From positions 1 through 34,070 of the forward strand of contig QHPU01000055.1 of assembly GCA_003219175.1 (NCBI GenBank): a stretch of DNA of 34,070 nt, written 5' to 3'. Origin of the DNA: Verrucomicrobiota bacterium. GTDB lineage: Bacteria; Verrucomicrobiota; Verrucomicrobiia; Chthoniobacterales; UBA10450. Positions 6,875 through 14,705 of this stretch are shown here, piece by piece. Numbering within the stretch: position 1 is the stretch's first letter; every line of letters begins with the position of its first letter. The notes beneath the pieces were generated by a model. The model was not told the origin of the DNA, searched no databases, and was given only the letters and a program-made list of their open reading frames with translations. The position numbers and the translations under genes were made by a program.

Positions 6875-8362
6875 TTAGCCTCCTGTTTTCAGGAATCGCA
6901 TACTCTCCACTGCCGGTTGAATACGATCGAGCAGTAGCTTTGGATAAACGCCGATCGCGATCGTCGCCAAGATAAGTAGACCAGCGCCAAGTTTTTCGGC
7001 GAGGGTAATGCGTCCGTATTCATTCCAATCCGCATCCAGCGCTACGCGGCCTTGTTGCAGGCGGATGTTTGCCGCGCTATCGCCAAAAAAGCTTTTCTTG
7101 AGAGCGCGCAAAGTAAACGCCGCGACCAGCACCATGCCGGCGCCCGTGATCCAGACCGCGAGTGGGTATGTTTTCCACACGCCGATCAGAATGGTGATTT
7201 CGGCGGCAAACCCGCTGAACCCGGGAATGCCCATCGATGCGGCAGAAGCGATAACAAAGACAAACGCCGCGAAGGGAAGGGCACGATTTAATTCCATCAG
7301 CGACAAGTCGTCGAGGTCGCGCGTGTGCGTCCGTCGATAAATCATTCGTCCGGCAACGGCGAAGAGGAGTGCACCGATTACGCCGTGTGAAAACATTTGC
7401 AGCACCGCCCCCGACACGCCGAGAACGTTTGCGGTAGCGAGGCCAAGAAGGACGAAACCCATGTGACTCACACTCGAGTAACCAATGACGAATTTCAGGT
7501 CGCGCTGCCGCAGCGCCACCGCAGCTGCGTAGACAATTCCAATAACGGCCAGAACGGCGATCCATTTGCTCCACATTTGAAGGCCCTGCGGAAAAAGGTT
7601 CATGGCCACGCGCAGACCGCCGTAGGCACCGAGCTTCATTACAATACCGGCGAGCAACATTGAACCCGCGGTGGGCGCGGCGACATGGCCGGTCGGTGCC
7701 CAGGTGTGCAATGGCCAAATGCCGGCAAGGATGGCGAAGCCAAGGAACAAAACTGGAAAGGCCCATCGTTGCAGTTGCGGATTGAATTGAAATTGCGCCA
7801 GCTGATTCAGGTCTAGTGAACCACCGGTGACATAGGCGGCGATTATTCCAATGAAAACGAGGGCGCCGCCGAAGAAGGAATAAAGCGTCAATTTCATTGC
7901 GCCGTATTCCTTATTGGTCGATCCCCAGATCGCGATCAGGAAATACTTCGGGACGATGACCAGTTCGTAGAAGACAAAGAGCAGAAACAAGTCGGCACTT
8001 AGAAACACGCCAAAGGAGCCGGCAACTACAAGGAGAAGCCAAAAGAAGAATTCATTCGGGCGTTCGGTAACGTCCCAGGAAAAGAGCACTGAGCTAACCG
8101 CCGTTATCGATGTGACCAGAACGAGAGTCAGGCTGATTCCGTCGACCGCAAGATGATAGTTCATGCCGAGGGCTGGCACCCACGGAGCGCGCACAATGGT
8201 GGTGAAATGGGCGAGATCGAGATCACGACAGAAAAGCAAGGACAAGCTAATTGCAAAACCCGCCCCCGTTGCGAGGAATGCGATCCAGCGTGAAAACGTG
8301 CGCGGCAAAAGCAGCACTGCGACCGCTCCTGCGAAGGTGATGTAAATTGTCCAGGCGATCAT
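6875..8362 (-). CDS. nuoM: NADH-quinone oxidoreductase subunit M, copy lacking the TM7 lysine
   Basis: Antiporter-like proton-channel subunit of the complex I membrane arm, about 495 residues and 14 predicted helices. The conserved glutamate of TM5 is present in 'FVFYELVIVPKYFLIAIWG' (E133), and a lysine is kept in TM8, 'LLAGIVMKLGAYG' (K243). The TM7 lysine of standard NuoM, in 'FAVK-P' before the HTW motif, is replaced: here the segment reads 'GFAILAGIWPLHTWAPTGH', with Leu212 at that position. This is the second nuoM of the operon, after the ORF6N gene. ATG at 8362 overlaps that gene's TGA by one base (TGATG), giving strong coupling; a TTG one codon upstream is less likely. It is nearly full length and looks intact. 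Confidence 0.9.
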   Translation of the reverse strand: MIAWTIYITFAGAVAVLLLPRTFSRWIAFLATGAGFAISLSLLFCRDLDLAHFTTIVRAPWVPALGMNYHLAVDGISLTLVLVTSITAVSSVLFSWDVTERPNEFFFWLLLVVAGSFGVFLSADLFLLFVFYELVIVPKYFLIAIWGSTNKEYGAMKLTLYSFFGGALVFIGIIAAYVTGGSLDLNQLAQFQFNPQLQRWAFPVLFLGFAILAGIWPLHTWAPTGHVAAPTAGSMLLAGIVMKLGAYGGLRVAMNLFPQGLQMWSKWIAVLAVIGIVYAAAVALRQRDLKFVIGYSSVSHMGFVLLGLATANVLGVSGAVLQMFSHGVIGALLFAVAGRMIYRRTHTRDLDDLSLMELNRALPFAAFVFVIASAASMGIPGFSGFAAEITILIGVWKTYPLAVWITGAGMVLVAAFTLRALKKSFFGDSAANIRLQQGRVALDADWNEYGRITLAEKLGAGLLILATIAIGVYPKLLLDRIQPAVESMRFLKTGG

Positions 8363-8913
8363 CAAGATTTCCGCGTCCGATATCGCGGAGCCGTCTCGCG
8401 CACATGAAATCCAATTTCGCGACGCGGTTTTTCCGGCGTTGCCATTAACTGTCGGATCGCTTCGAGAATCGCATCGATCTTTTCGTCGTGTTTCCCAACT
8501 CGCCTTTCCAGCTCGGCAAATTTTCGAGCCAGTTCGCGATTTGTCTCAAGCGTCTCCCGGAGCTTCACAAATGCGCGCATGATTGCGATATTGACTCTCA
8601 CCGCGCGTTCGCTTTTCAACACGCTAGACAACATCGCCACGCCCTCTTCACTAAATGCATAAGGCAGATGCCGTCGACCGCCTCGTCTTTTTGATCTTCC
8701 AAATTGGAATATCAAATGGTCCGTCTCTGCGGGGGTGAGCTGGAACATGAAATCAGTGGGGAACCGCTCTCGATTGCGATTGACCGCCTTATTCAGGTTA
8801 CCGGTAGTTACGGAGTAGAGTGGGGCCAGTTCAAAATCGAGAATCACTCTCTGGCCTCGAAGCAAATGAATCGACTTCGCAATTTGTTGAATGGGGACGA
8901 TCGCTTTGCTCAT
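8362..8913 (-). CDS. ORF6N-domain DNA-binding protein embedded in the nuo operon
   Basis: About 183 residues. The N-terminal 100 residues match the ORF6N domain, a KilA-N relative found in phage antirepressors and DNA-binding proteins. Key stretches are 'IHLLRGQRVILDFELAPLY', 'RNRERFPTDFMFQLT', 'LPYAFSEEGVAMLSSVL' and 'AIMRAFVKLRE'. A charged helix follows ('ELARKFAELERRVGKHDEKI'), probably a coiled coil for oligomerisation, then a basic tail. I chose ATG at 8913 because the domain starts there and it lies 10 nt after the upstream nuoM stop; the longer frame back to 9180 lies inside nuoM. The gene ends in TGATG with the next nuoM. It has no known role in complex I and may be a chromosomal regulator or a captured phage-type gene. 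Confidence 0.85.
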   Translation of the reverse strand: MSKAIVPIQQIAKSIHLLRGQRVILDFELAPLYSVTTGNLNKAVNRNRERFPTDFMFQLTPAETDHLIFQFGRSKRRGGRRHLPYAFSEEGVAMLSSVLKSERAVRVNIAIMRAFVKLRETLETNRELARKFAELERRVGKHDEKIDAILEAIRQLMATPEKPRREIGFHVRETAPRYRTRKS

Positions 8914-8923
8914 GGCCGGATCA

Positions 8924-10396
8924 TCAGGCAAGCAACCGTGCCATGTGCACAACAGTGGTGTTAAAAATGTTGAAGAGGAATTGAGGGGCGATGCCAATCG
9001 CGAACATGAGAAGTGTGACGGGAATAATCGCCCATTTTTCGTGAGAGCTGAGATCGAGGAAGGTAGAGCAGGCCCTCGTAAGCGGACCGCTGAAGAGCGA
9101 TTGCATAGCGCGCATAAAGACAACGGCGGTGAAAAGGAGACCAAGCACCGCGACGGCGGTATAGCCGGCAGCAATGGCAAAGGAACCTTTAAAAATGAGA
9201 AACTCGCCGATAAATCCGTTGAGTCCGGGTAATCCGAGCGACGAAAACATGACCACGCTCATCCAGCCACAAAGGAGCGGGGTGCGCTGCATCAGGCCGC
9301 CGAAATCGTCGATTCCGCGCGAACCGCGGCGTTGTTCAAGTAATCCGACAAAATAGAACAGTGCCGCGGCAGTGATGCCGTGATTGAACATTTGCATGAC
9401 AACGCCGCTCAAGGCCGCATGCATTTCTTCCAAAGGCCGAACCGCCGGCGCAGTCGCCGCAAACAGTCCGAGCATGCAGTAGCCGAGATGATTGATTGAT
9501 AAGTAGGCAACCATTCGTTTCAGATCGGATTGAGCCCAGGCCACAAGTGGAGGGATTACGATCGAACAAACCGTCAGCGTCAACAGCCATGGCCCTAATG
9601 TCGCAATCTCGTTAGGGAAAAGTGGCAGGAGCAAGCGGATAAAACCATAAACCCCCATTTTCGACAGGGCACCCGTCAACACCATCGAGACACCAGTGGG
9701 CGCAGCCTCGTAAGCGTCGGGTAACCAGGTATGAAAGGGGAAAAGCGGGACCTTGACCGCGAGTCCGAGAAAGATTCCGGCGAAGGCGAGCCATTTTAGC
9801 TTGCCCGGCAACACATCCCCGGTTTTCCCAAGCTCGGCCAGGCTGATGAAATCGAACGTTCCCCTGGCGAAATAAATGCCGAGAAACGAGAGCAGCATGG
9901 CAACGCTGCCGAGAAAAGTATAGAGGAAGAATTTGGTGGCGGCCCGATCACGATTTTCACCTCCCCACATTTTTATCAGGAGAAACGCCGGGACCAGGCT
10001 CATCTCATAGAAGAGAAACCAGAGGACGAAATTGTGGGCAGTAAACGTGCCGTAAAGCGCAGCCTGCGTGATTAACATTAGCGCGCAGAAGCTACGGTCC
10101 ATTTTTTGCGCCAGCAACGCAAATGGAAAAACTAACGAGGTCAGGACAACCAGAAGCAGACACAGACCGTCGATGCCGAACAGGTACTCGGCCCCAATCG
10201 CCGGCAGCCAGCTATGACGTTCTACCAACTGAAGACCAGGCAAACCGGGATCGAAGTTTCGCCATATTATGAAAGCGCATATTATCGTAATCAGGTTGAA
10301 GACCAGAGCGAGCGCGCGGGCGTAATTACGCGTCGCGCTAACCAGAAGTGCGCCGACAAGCGGAGTTACTATTAGAGTGGTGATCAAGCCAGCCAT
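8924..10396 (-). CDS. nuoM: NADH-quinone oxidoreductase subunit M, canonical copy
   Basis: Full-length NuoM of 490 residues and 14 helices, with all key pump residues: E131 in 'LWFLFYEMSLVPAFLLIKMWGG', K215 in 'GLAVKVPLFPFHTWLPDAYE', and K246 in 'TGALSKMGVYG'. It differs strongly from the other NuoM encoded 0.6 kb downstream, so the two are diverged paralogues rather than a fresh duplication. The gene overlaps the end of nuoL by 13 nt, and its stop is 10 nt before the ORF6N gene, so the three are co-translated. As one of the standard three pumps it would couple quinone reduction by NADH to proton export. Confidence 0.95.
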   Translation of the reverse strand: MAGLITTLIVTPLVGALLVSATRNYARALALVFNLITIICAFIIWRNFDPGLPGLQLVERHSWLPAIGAEYLFGIDGLCLLLVVLTSLVFPFALLAQKMDRSFCALMLITQAALYGTFTAHNFVLWFLFYEMSLVPAFLLIKMWGGENRDRAATKFFLYTFLGSVAMLLSFLGIYFARGTFDFISLAELGKTGDVLPGKLKWLAFAGIFLGLAVKVPLFPFHTWLPDAYEAAPTGVSMVLTGALSKMGVYGFIRLLLPLFPNEIATLGPWLLTLTVCSIVIPPLVAWAQSDLKRMVAYLSINHLGYCMLGLFAATAPAVRPLEEMHAALSGVVMQMFNHGITAAALFYFVGLLEQRRGSRGIDDFGGLMQRTPLLCGWMSVVMFSSLGLPGLNGFIGEFLIFKGSFAIAAGYTAVAVLGLLFTAVVFMRAMQSLFSGPLTRACSTFLDLSSHEKWAIIPVTLLMFAIGIAPQFLFNIFNTTVVHMARLLA

Positions 10397-12351
10397 GCGT
10401 AGAGGACAAGCAGAAGAAGCATTCCAATGGCGATTGCGCCAAGGTAGGCCTGGATTTGGCCGGAATGACGCGCTGCGATCAAGCGACCGAATCGACGCGC
10501 ACCAGCCGTAGTATTATCAACCCGGGCATTGATGGCGTGGTCGTCAAAACCTTTGCTCAACACGGCAAAGGCCTGACCCATTCCGGAAAACAGATTGACC
10601 AGGCCGTCCCAGAAATATCGGTCCAGAAAATCAGACAGATGCGCGACTACCCGACTGAAAGCGATGAAGGTGTGTTCGTAGAATTCGTCGATCCACATTT
10701 TCTGGCCGAGAAATCGGAACAGGCCCGGTTGGGCACGCGCCAACGGATCAGTTTCGCCGGCATTGCGGTACATCAACCAGGCAAGCCCAATGCCCGCGGC
10801 GACCAGAAGGAGCGACAGAAAAAGCATCGGCTGAATCAAAGCGCCGAAATCAAGACGGGCTGGTTCTCCGTTAAGATAGGCGTGCAGCCAAGGCCAGGCT
10901 GGCGTGAGAACGATCGCCAAAATAATCGAACAGACTGCAAGAATAATTAACGGCATTGTCATTACTCGCGGACTTTCGTGCGCGTCTGAAGTCTCACGCT
11001 TGCGGCCAAAGAAGACGTAAATCATTTGCCGCGTCATATAGAGCGCGGTGAGGATGACGCCGGCGAGCATCAGGTAATGCGGCAGACGGGAGAGCGGCCA
11101 CTCCGCGGTGCGGTGCAGGATTTCCTCTTTGGTCCAGCCGCCGGAGAAGAAAAAGGGAACGCCGCTCAGATTCATCATGCCAATGGTGTAGGTGAGAAAC
11201 GTGACCGGCATGATCCAGCGAAGCCCGCCCATTTTGCGAATGTCCTGCTCATGATGGAGGCCGTGGATGACCGAGCCGGCACCGAGAAACAAGAGCGCTT
11301 TGAAAAAGCCGTGGGCCAAAAGGTGCATGATGCCCGCGGCGACGCCACCGACTCCGAGCGATACCATCATCAATCCCAGTTGCGAGACGGTGGAATAAGC
11401 GAGAATGCGTTTGATATCGAACTGCGCCAGGGCGATGAGCGAAGCCATTAACGCGGTCACGACACCGATCGATATGACCACCATGAGTGACGGCGTCACC
11501 CCGTTTACTGCGCCTAACGAGAATAAGGGATAAACACGGGCGACAAGAAATACACCGGCTGCCACCATCGTAGCAGCGTGGATTAACGCGCTGACCGGCG
11601 TCGGTCCTTCCATCGCATCGGGCAGCCAGACGTGGAGTGGGAACTGCCCCGATTTACCAACAGCGCCGCAAAAAATCAGGAGGGCGACGAGCGTGGCGCT
11701 CGACCCAATTTTCAGCAGACCACTCGGTTCCAGCGCGCCGTTACCGTTGTCATAAAAGAGAAGGGTGCCGCTGGTGTGATACAGCCAGAGCATCCCAAGA
11801 AAGAATCCGAGATCGCCAATTCGCGTGGTAATGAAGGCCTTCTTTGCAGCGGCAGCTGCACTTGGCCGGTCGATCCAGAATCCGATGAGCAAATACGACG
11901 CCAGGCCAACAAGTTCCCAGCTAACAAAAAGTAGGAGCAGGCTATTTGCGATAACTACTCCGAGCATTGCGCCGGAAAAGAACGAAAGATAAGCAAAGAA
12001 GCGGGTGAAGTTTTTGTCGCCCGCCATATAGCCGACGCTGAAGACAAAAATGCAAAGGCCGACCAGCGTGATCATGATCAACATGGCGGCAGCAAGTGGA
12101 TCAAGCACCCAGCCGAGGCGAAGTGCCTGGTCGCCGAAGGTAAACCAGGTGAAACTCTGAACAGCGCGGAAGCCCGGAGCCTGCAATGTCGGCAGAAACG
12201 CCAGGATCGAGAATCCGAGCGCAATGATTTGACCGATGATTGCAGCTCCGGCCGCGGCGGCTCGGCGTGAGCTGGACAAGAACAGAATCAGGAGCGAAAA
12301 CGCCAGCGGTACCGCTGGAATCAGCCAAATATTGGTGACGATCCAGCTCAT
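10384..12351 (-). CDS. nuoL: NADH-quinone oxidoreductase subunit L with long lateral-helix region
   Basis: Distal proton-pumping subunit of complex I, about 655 residues. The core shows 'LLFVSWELVGLASYLLIGFW' (TM5 Glu), 'GKSGQFPLHVWLPDAMEGPTP' (TM7 Lys) and 'LIHAATMVAAGVFLVAR'. The C-terminal part after 'KMWIDEFYEHTF' forms the amphipathic helix that runs along the other pumps. It contains an additional stretch around 'LSKGFDDHAINARVDNTTAG', making it about 25-29 residues longer than I recall for E. coli NuoL. That would suit an arm with one more pump. I prefer ATG at 12351 over GTG at 12375 because the GTG lies inside a large hairpin. It overlaps the following nuoM by 13 nt. Confidence 0.92.
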   Translation of the reverse strand: MSWIVTNIWLIPAVPLAFSLLILFLSSSRRAAAAGAAIIGQIIALGFSILAFLPTLQAPGFRAVQSFTWFTFGDQALRLGWVLDPLAAAMLIMITLVGLCIFVFSVGYMAGDKNFTRFFAYLSFFSGAMLGVVIANSLLLLFVSWELVGLASYLLIGFWIDRPSAAAAAKKAFITTRIGDLGFFLGMLWLYHTSGTLLFYDNGNGALEPSGLLKIGSSATLVALLIFCGAVGKSGQFPLHVWLPDAMEGPTPVSALIHAATMVAAGVFLVARVYPLFSLGAVNGVTPSLMVVISIGVVTALMASLIALAQFDIKRILAYSTVSQLGLMMVSLGVGGVAAGIMHLLAHGFFKALLFLGAGSVIHGLHHEQDIRKMGGLRWIMPVTFLTYTIGMMNLSGVPFFFSGGWTKEEILHRTAEWPLSRLPHYLMLAGVILTALYMTRQMIYVFFGRKRETSDAHESPRVMTMPLIILAVCSIILAIVLTPAWPWLHAYLNGEPARLDFGALIQPMLFLSLLLVAAGIGLAWLMYRNAGETDPLARAQPGLFRFLGQKMWIDEFYEHTFIAFSRVVAHLSDFLDRYFWDGLVNLFSGMGQAFAVLSKGFDDHAINARVDNTTAGARRFGRLIAARHSGQIQAYLGAIAIGMLLLLVLYAWLA

Positions 12352-12366
12352 GAAGCTTCCGAAGAA

Positions 12367-12466
12367 AGCAAACACCGAACGCCGAACGCCGAACGCCGAA
12401 CGCCGAATTCAGAAACTTCTTCCCATTCGGCGTTCGGCGTTCGGCGTTCGGCGTTCGATGTTTGCT
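12367..12466. repeat. Large hairpin of GAACGCC heptamers between nuoK and nuoL
   Basis: Two 42-nt arms (12367-12408 and 12425-12466) are reverse complements at 41 of 42 positions and enclose a 16-nt loop. Each arm carries about four and a half tandem copies of the 7-mer CGAACGC. The structure fills nearly the whole gap between the nuoK stop and the nuoL start. In mRNA it would form a very stable stem without a U-tract, so it is more likely an RNA-processing or translation-blocking element, or a mobile palindrome, than a terminator. Confidence 0.85.
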
Positions 12467-12473
12467 GCACGTT

Positions 12474-12788
12474 CTAGCCTTTGAGCTGATTTAGTTGATC
12501 GACATTGGTGCTGCGATAGTGCCGATAAATTGCGATGACGAGGGCGAGTCCGACCGTGGCCTCCGCCGCAGCGATGGCGATGGAGAAGATAGCGACCATT
12601 ACTCCAACCGGTGGTTGTGGCTGCGAGCCGAAGCGCCAGAAGGCGATGAAGTTCAAGTTCGCGGCCGCGAGCATCAGCTCGATTCCGATTAAAATGAAAA
12701 TGGCGTGACGCCGGCTGAGCGCGGCGAGCAGGCCGATCGAGAAGAGTGCGCTTGAGACGATAAGGAAGAGCTGGAGCGTGGAAGTCAT
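12474..12788 (-). CDS. nuoK: NADH-quinone oxidoreductase subunit K
   Basis: Small membrane subunit of 104 residues with three helices, normal for the family. The two glutamates that form part of the proton path are present: E37 in 'FILIGIELMLAAANLNFIAF' and E76 in 'IAIAAAEATVGLAL'. It sits between nuoJ (about 90 nt upstream, with two inverted GTTAAA elements in the gap) and nuoL (after the large hairpin). Only one nuoK is present although the operon has two nuoM genes. Confidence 0.95.
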   Translation of the reverse strand: MTSTLQLFLIVSSALFSIGLLAALSRRHAIFILIGIELMLAAANLNFIAFWRFGSQPQPPVGVMVAIFSIAIAAAEATVGLALVIAIYRHYRSTNVDQLNQLKG

Positions 12789-12795
12789 CGCCGCC

Positions 12796-12826
12796 GATAA
12801 AACGTTAAAAATGTTAAATCGTTAAA
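12796..12826 (+). repeat. GTTAAA-periodic element (nuoJ-nuoK gap, plus orientation)
   Basis: Hexamers GATAAA, GTTAAA, GTTAAA and GTTAAA start at 12796, 12804, 12813 and 12821, spacing 8-9-8. It faces a second copy at 12854-12884 in the opposite orientation with 27 nt between them. Together they can fold into an AT-rich stem in the nuoJ-nuoK spacer. Confidence 0.75.
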
Positions 12827-12853
12827 CAGGTAGGCGTTGATCTTCAGTTCCGC

Positions 12854-12884
12854 TTTAACTTTGTAACGCATTTAACTATTTAAC
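12854..12884 (-). repeat. GTTAAA-periodic element supplying the nuoJ stop
   Basis: Read on the minus strand, GTTAAA, GTTAAA, GTTACA and GTTAAA occur with 8-9-8 spacing. The first hexamer contains the TAA stop codon of nuoJ. The spacing is identical to the copies after nuoB and nuoD. Confidence 0.75.
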
Positions 12885-13368
12885 GTTCGATTTTCTCCTC
12901 CATCACCAAAATGAGGGCTCCGATAAGTGCGACGGTGAGGACAAGGCCGACGCATTGCAGCGGCCAGACGTAATCGGTCATTAGTGATTCGCCAATCTGT
13001 TTCACCGTCAGTGGCTCGAATTGCGGCGCGAGAACCGCGAGCGACGTCGTGTTCAAAATTATCCAGAGCAGTCCCCCGAAGACAGCAAGCGCAACAATCA
13101 CGCCGCCCCAATTAATGCCGCGCTCGCTAACGATATCGCGACGCGTCAGGAGAATGGTGAAAAGGATCAGGACCGCGACCGCTCCAACATAAACAAAAAC
13201 CTGGACCAAGCCGACGAACTCGGCGCCCAACAGGAAAAAGTACGCTGCGATACCGACAAATACGATTACCAGACTAAGGGCAGCATGGATCAGTTTGGGA
13301 AGTGTCGCGGCGGCGAGCGCACCAGCGATCGTAATAATAGCTATCACGATAAAGGCCGTGGCATTCAT
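12880..13368 (-). CDS. nuoJ: NADH-quinone oxidoreductase subunit J
   Basis: Membrane subunit of complex I, 162 residues with five predicted helices. The conserved TM3 region with its tyrosine, 'VGLVQVFVYVGAVAVLILF', is intact; in known structures this helix has a pi-bulge important for coupling. The last helix, 'VGLVLTVALIGALILVMEEK', precedes a short tail. The stop codon lies within a GTTAAA-type repeat, so the final residues could have been set by the repeat. nuoI, which normally lies between nuoH and nuoJ, is missing here and found 19 kb away. Confidence 0.93.
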   Translation of the reverse strand: MNATAFIVIAIITIAGALAAATLPKLIHAALSLVIVFVGIAAYFFLLGAEFVGLVQVFVYVGAVAVLILFTILLTRRDIVSERGINWGGVIVALAVFGGLLWIILNTTSLAVLAPQFEPLTVKQIGESLMTDYVWPLQCVGLVLTVALIGALILVMEEKIER

Positions 13369-13397
13369 TCAATAACAAGATGTTTCACGCAAGAAGG

Positions 13398-13461
13398 TTG
13401 TAGGGCAGGCGCGTCGCCTGCCGAATCTGACAGAGCGGCAAGTGGTGCGCTTGCCCTACAA
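13398..13461. repeat. 64-nt REP/MITE-like palindromic element between nuoH and nuoJ
   Basis: The ends TTGTAGGGCA and TGCCCTACAA are perfect 10-nt inverted repeats. Inside the left half is a hairpin GGCAGGCG-CGT-CGCCTGCC (13404-13422). The size and layout resemble a REP or small MITE. The core hairpin is shared with the nuoN insertion and the nuoB-nuoC spacer. Confidence 0.7.
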
Positions 13462-13483
13462 TATCTTGTGAGAGCGGGGTTGT

Positions 13484-14671
13484 TCATTCAACGAAACGAT
13501 AGGTGCGCGGGGCAAACTTCTTTTTCGTCTCCAGCAAAAGGGACAGCGTGAGATAAACAATTGTGATCACCGCCAGCGACCACAGCCAGCCCGCCAAGCC
13601 GCGTCCCTGATAATGCCAGACGGCGGCGGCAATAATGCAGGTGAAAGCCATCGGCAGCATGAATTTCCAGGCGAAGTTCATGATTTGATCGACGCGCGTG
13701 CGCGGCAGCGTCCCGCGGATCCAGATGTAAACAAAAAGCAGCGCACTCAATTTGAGAAAAAACCAAATGTACGATGGAATGAATTGGAGCACGGCGATCG
13801 GTGCGTGCCAGCCGCCGAGAAACAGAGTCACCGCGAGACCACTAATCGCGAACATTCCAAAATATTCCGCCAGGAAAAAAGTAGCATATTTGAAACCGGA
13901 ATATTCCGTCATGTGACCGGCGACTATTTCGGACTCGCCTTCCGGGACATCGAACGGGGTGCGGTTGGATTCGACCAAACCCGAGACGAAAAACAGAATG
14001 AAGGCAGCCGCGCCCCAGGGCGTAGTAACAAACCAATGCGGCACAATTCCAAATGAATAACCATCCTGCGCGGCGATAATCGCATCAGGCGAAAGCGCGC
14101 CCGCGACCATCACCACGGGGAGCGTGGTGACGATAAGCGGCAATTCGTAGCTGACCATTTGCGCGATGGCGCGCATTGCGCCCAGCATGGAAAACTTGTT
14201 GTTGCTGCCCCAGCCCGCCATGAAGACGGCCAGCTCAGTGGTTGAACCGACGGCGAAGAAAAACAGGATGCCGCCATCGATCGCGAACGGTGTCATGTTT
14301 CGCCCATATGGAATGACGCCAAGCGTGAGGATGGCTGTGGCGGCCACGAGGATGGGCGCGAGAAAATGCACCACCTTGTCGGCCCGCGCCGGCACGACGT
14401 CTTCCTTGATCAACATCTTGATCCCATCGGCGACTGGTTGAAAAAGGCCGAACGGGCCGACGCGATTCGGCCCGTAACGGTTTTGCATGCGGCCCAAAAT
14501 TTTCCGCTCCAGGACAGAGATGAGAGCAAAGATGGTGAGAAAAACTCCGAGTAACGCACTGATATTAATCAGAATCGACACGATGGTCGTTACCCAATCG
14601 GGCGTCCCTGAAAGCAACGACAGGATCCATTGCTTTGCGCTGACAAAAATCTGGTCGAGTGATTGGCTCAC
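13484..14671 (-). CDS. nuoH: NADH-quinone oxidoreductase subunit H
   Basis: Membrane subunit that forms the quinone chamber and links the arms of complex I. Conserved blocks are 'ERKILGRMQNRYGPNRVGPFGLFQPVADG' split over residues about 50-80, the acidic loop 'RTPFDVPEGESEIVAGHMTEYSG', and 'RGTLPRTRVDQIMNFAWK'. At 395 residues it is longer than E. coli NuoH, with an N-terminal extension of about 25 residues and an extra C-terminal helix. It is the first membrane-arm gene of the minus-strand operon. The MFS gene upstream ends 34 nt before its start, so they may be co-transcribed. Confidence 0.95.
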   Translation of the reverse strand: MSQSLDQIFVSAKQWILSLLSGTPDWVTTIVSILINISALLGVFLTIFALISVLERKILGRMQNRYGPNRVGPFGLFQPVADGIKMLIKEDVVPARADKVVHFLAPILVAATAILTLGVIPYGRNMTPFAIDGGILFFFAVGSTTELAVFMAGWGSNNKFSMLGAMRAIAQMVSYELPLIVTTLPVVMVAGALSPDAIIAAQDGYSFGIVPHWFVTTPWGAAAFILFFVSGLVESNRTPFDVPEGESEIVAGHMTEYSGFKYATFFLAEYFGMFAISGLAVTLFLGGWHAPIAVLQFIPSYIWFFLKLSALLFVYIWIRGTLPRTRVDQIMNFAWKFMLPMAFTCIIAAAVWHYQGRGLAGWLWSLAVITIVYLTLSLLLETKKKFAPRTYRFVE

Positions 14672-14705
14672 GCTCGAGAAAGAAAAGCGGTGAGCAGTTC
14701 GTTAA

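Noticed and set aside
8914-9180. N-terminal extension of the ORF6N protein
   Set aside because: The extra 89 codons overlap nuoM on the same strand, have no domain, and the ORF6N domain starts right after the ATG at 8913.
12352-12375. GTG start for nuoL at 12375
   Set aside because: It lies inside the 42-nt hairpin arm. ATG at 12351 has a GGA-type ribosome site and fits the family start, though the GTG cannot be fully excluded.
12367-12466. Possible CRISPR array
   Set aside because: Units are 7 nt with no spacers, and the two arms are inverted, so it is a hairpin. No cas genes are present.
12236-12484. Plus-strand frame through the heptamer hairpin
   Set aside because: The translated text is the repeat itself (ERRTPNAERR, AFGVRRSMF) and overlaps nuoL; it is a repeat artefact.
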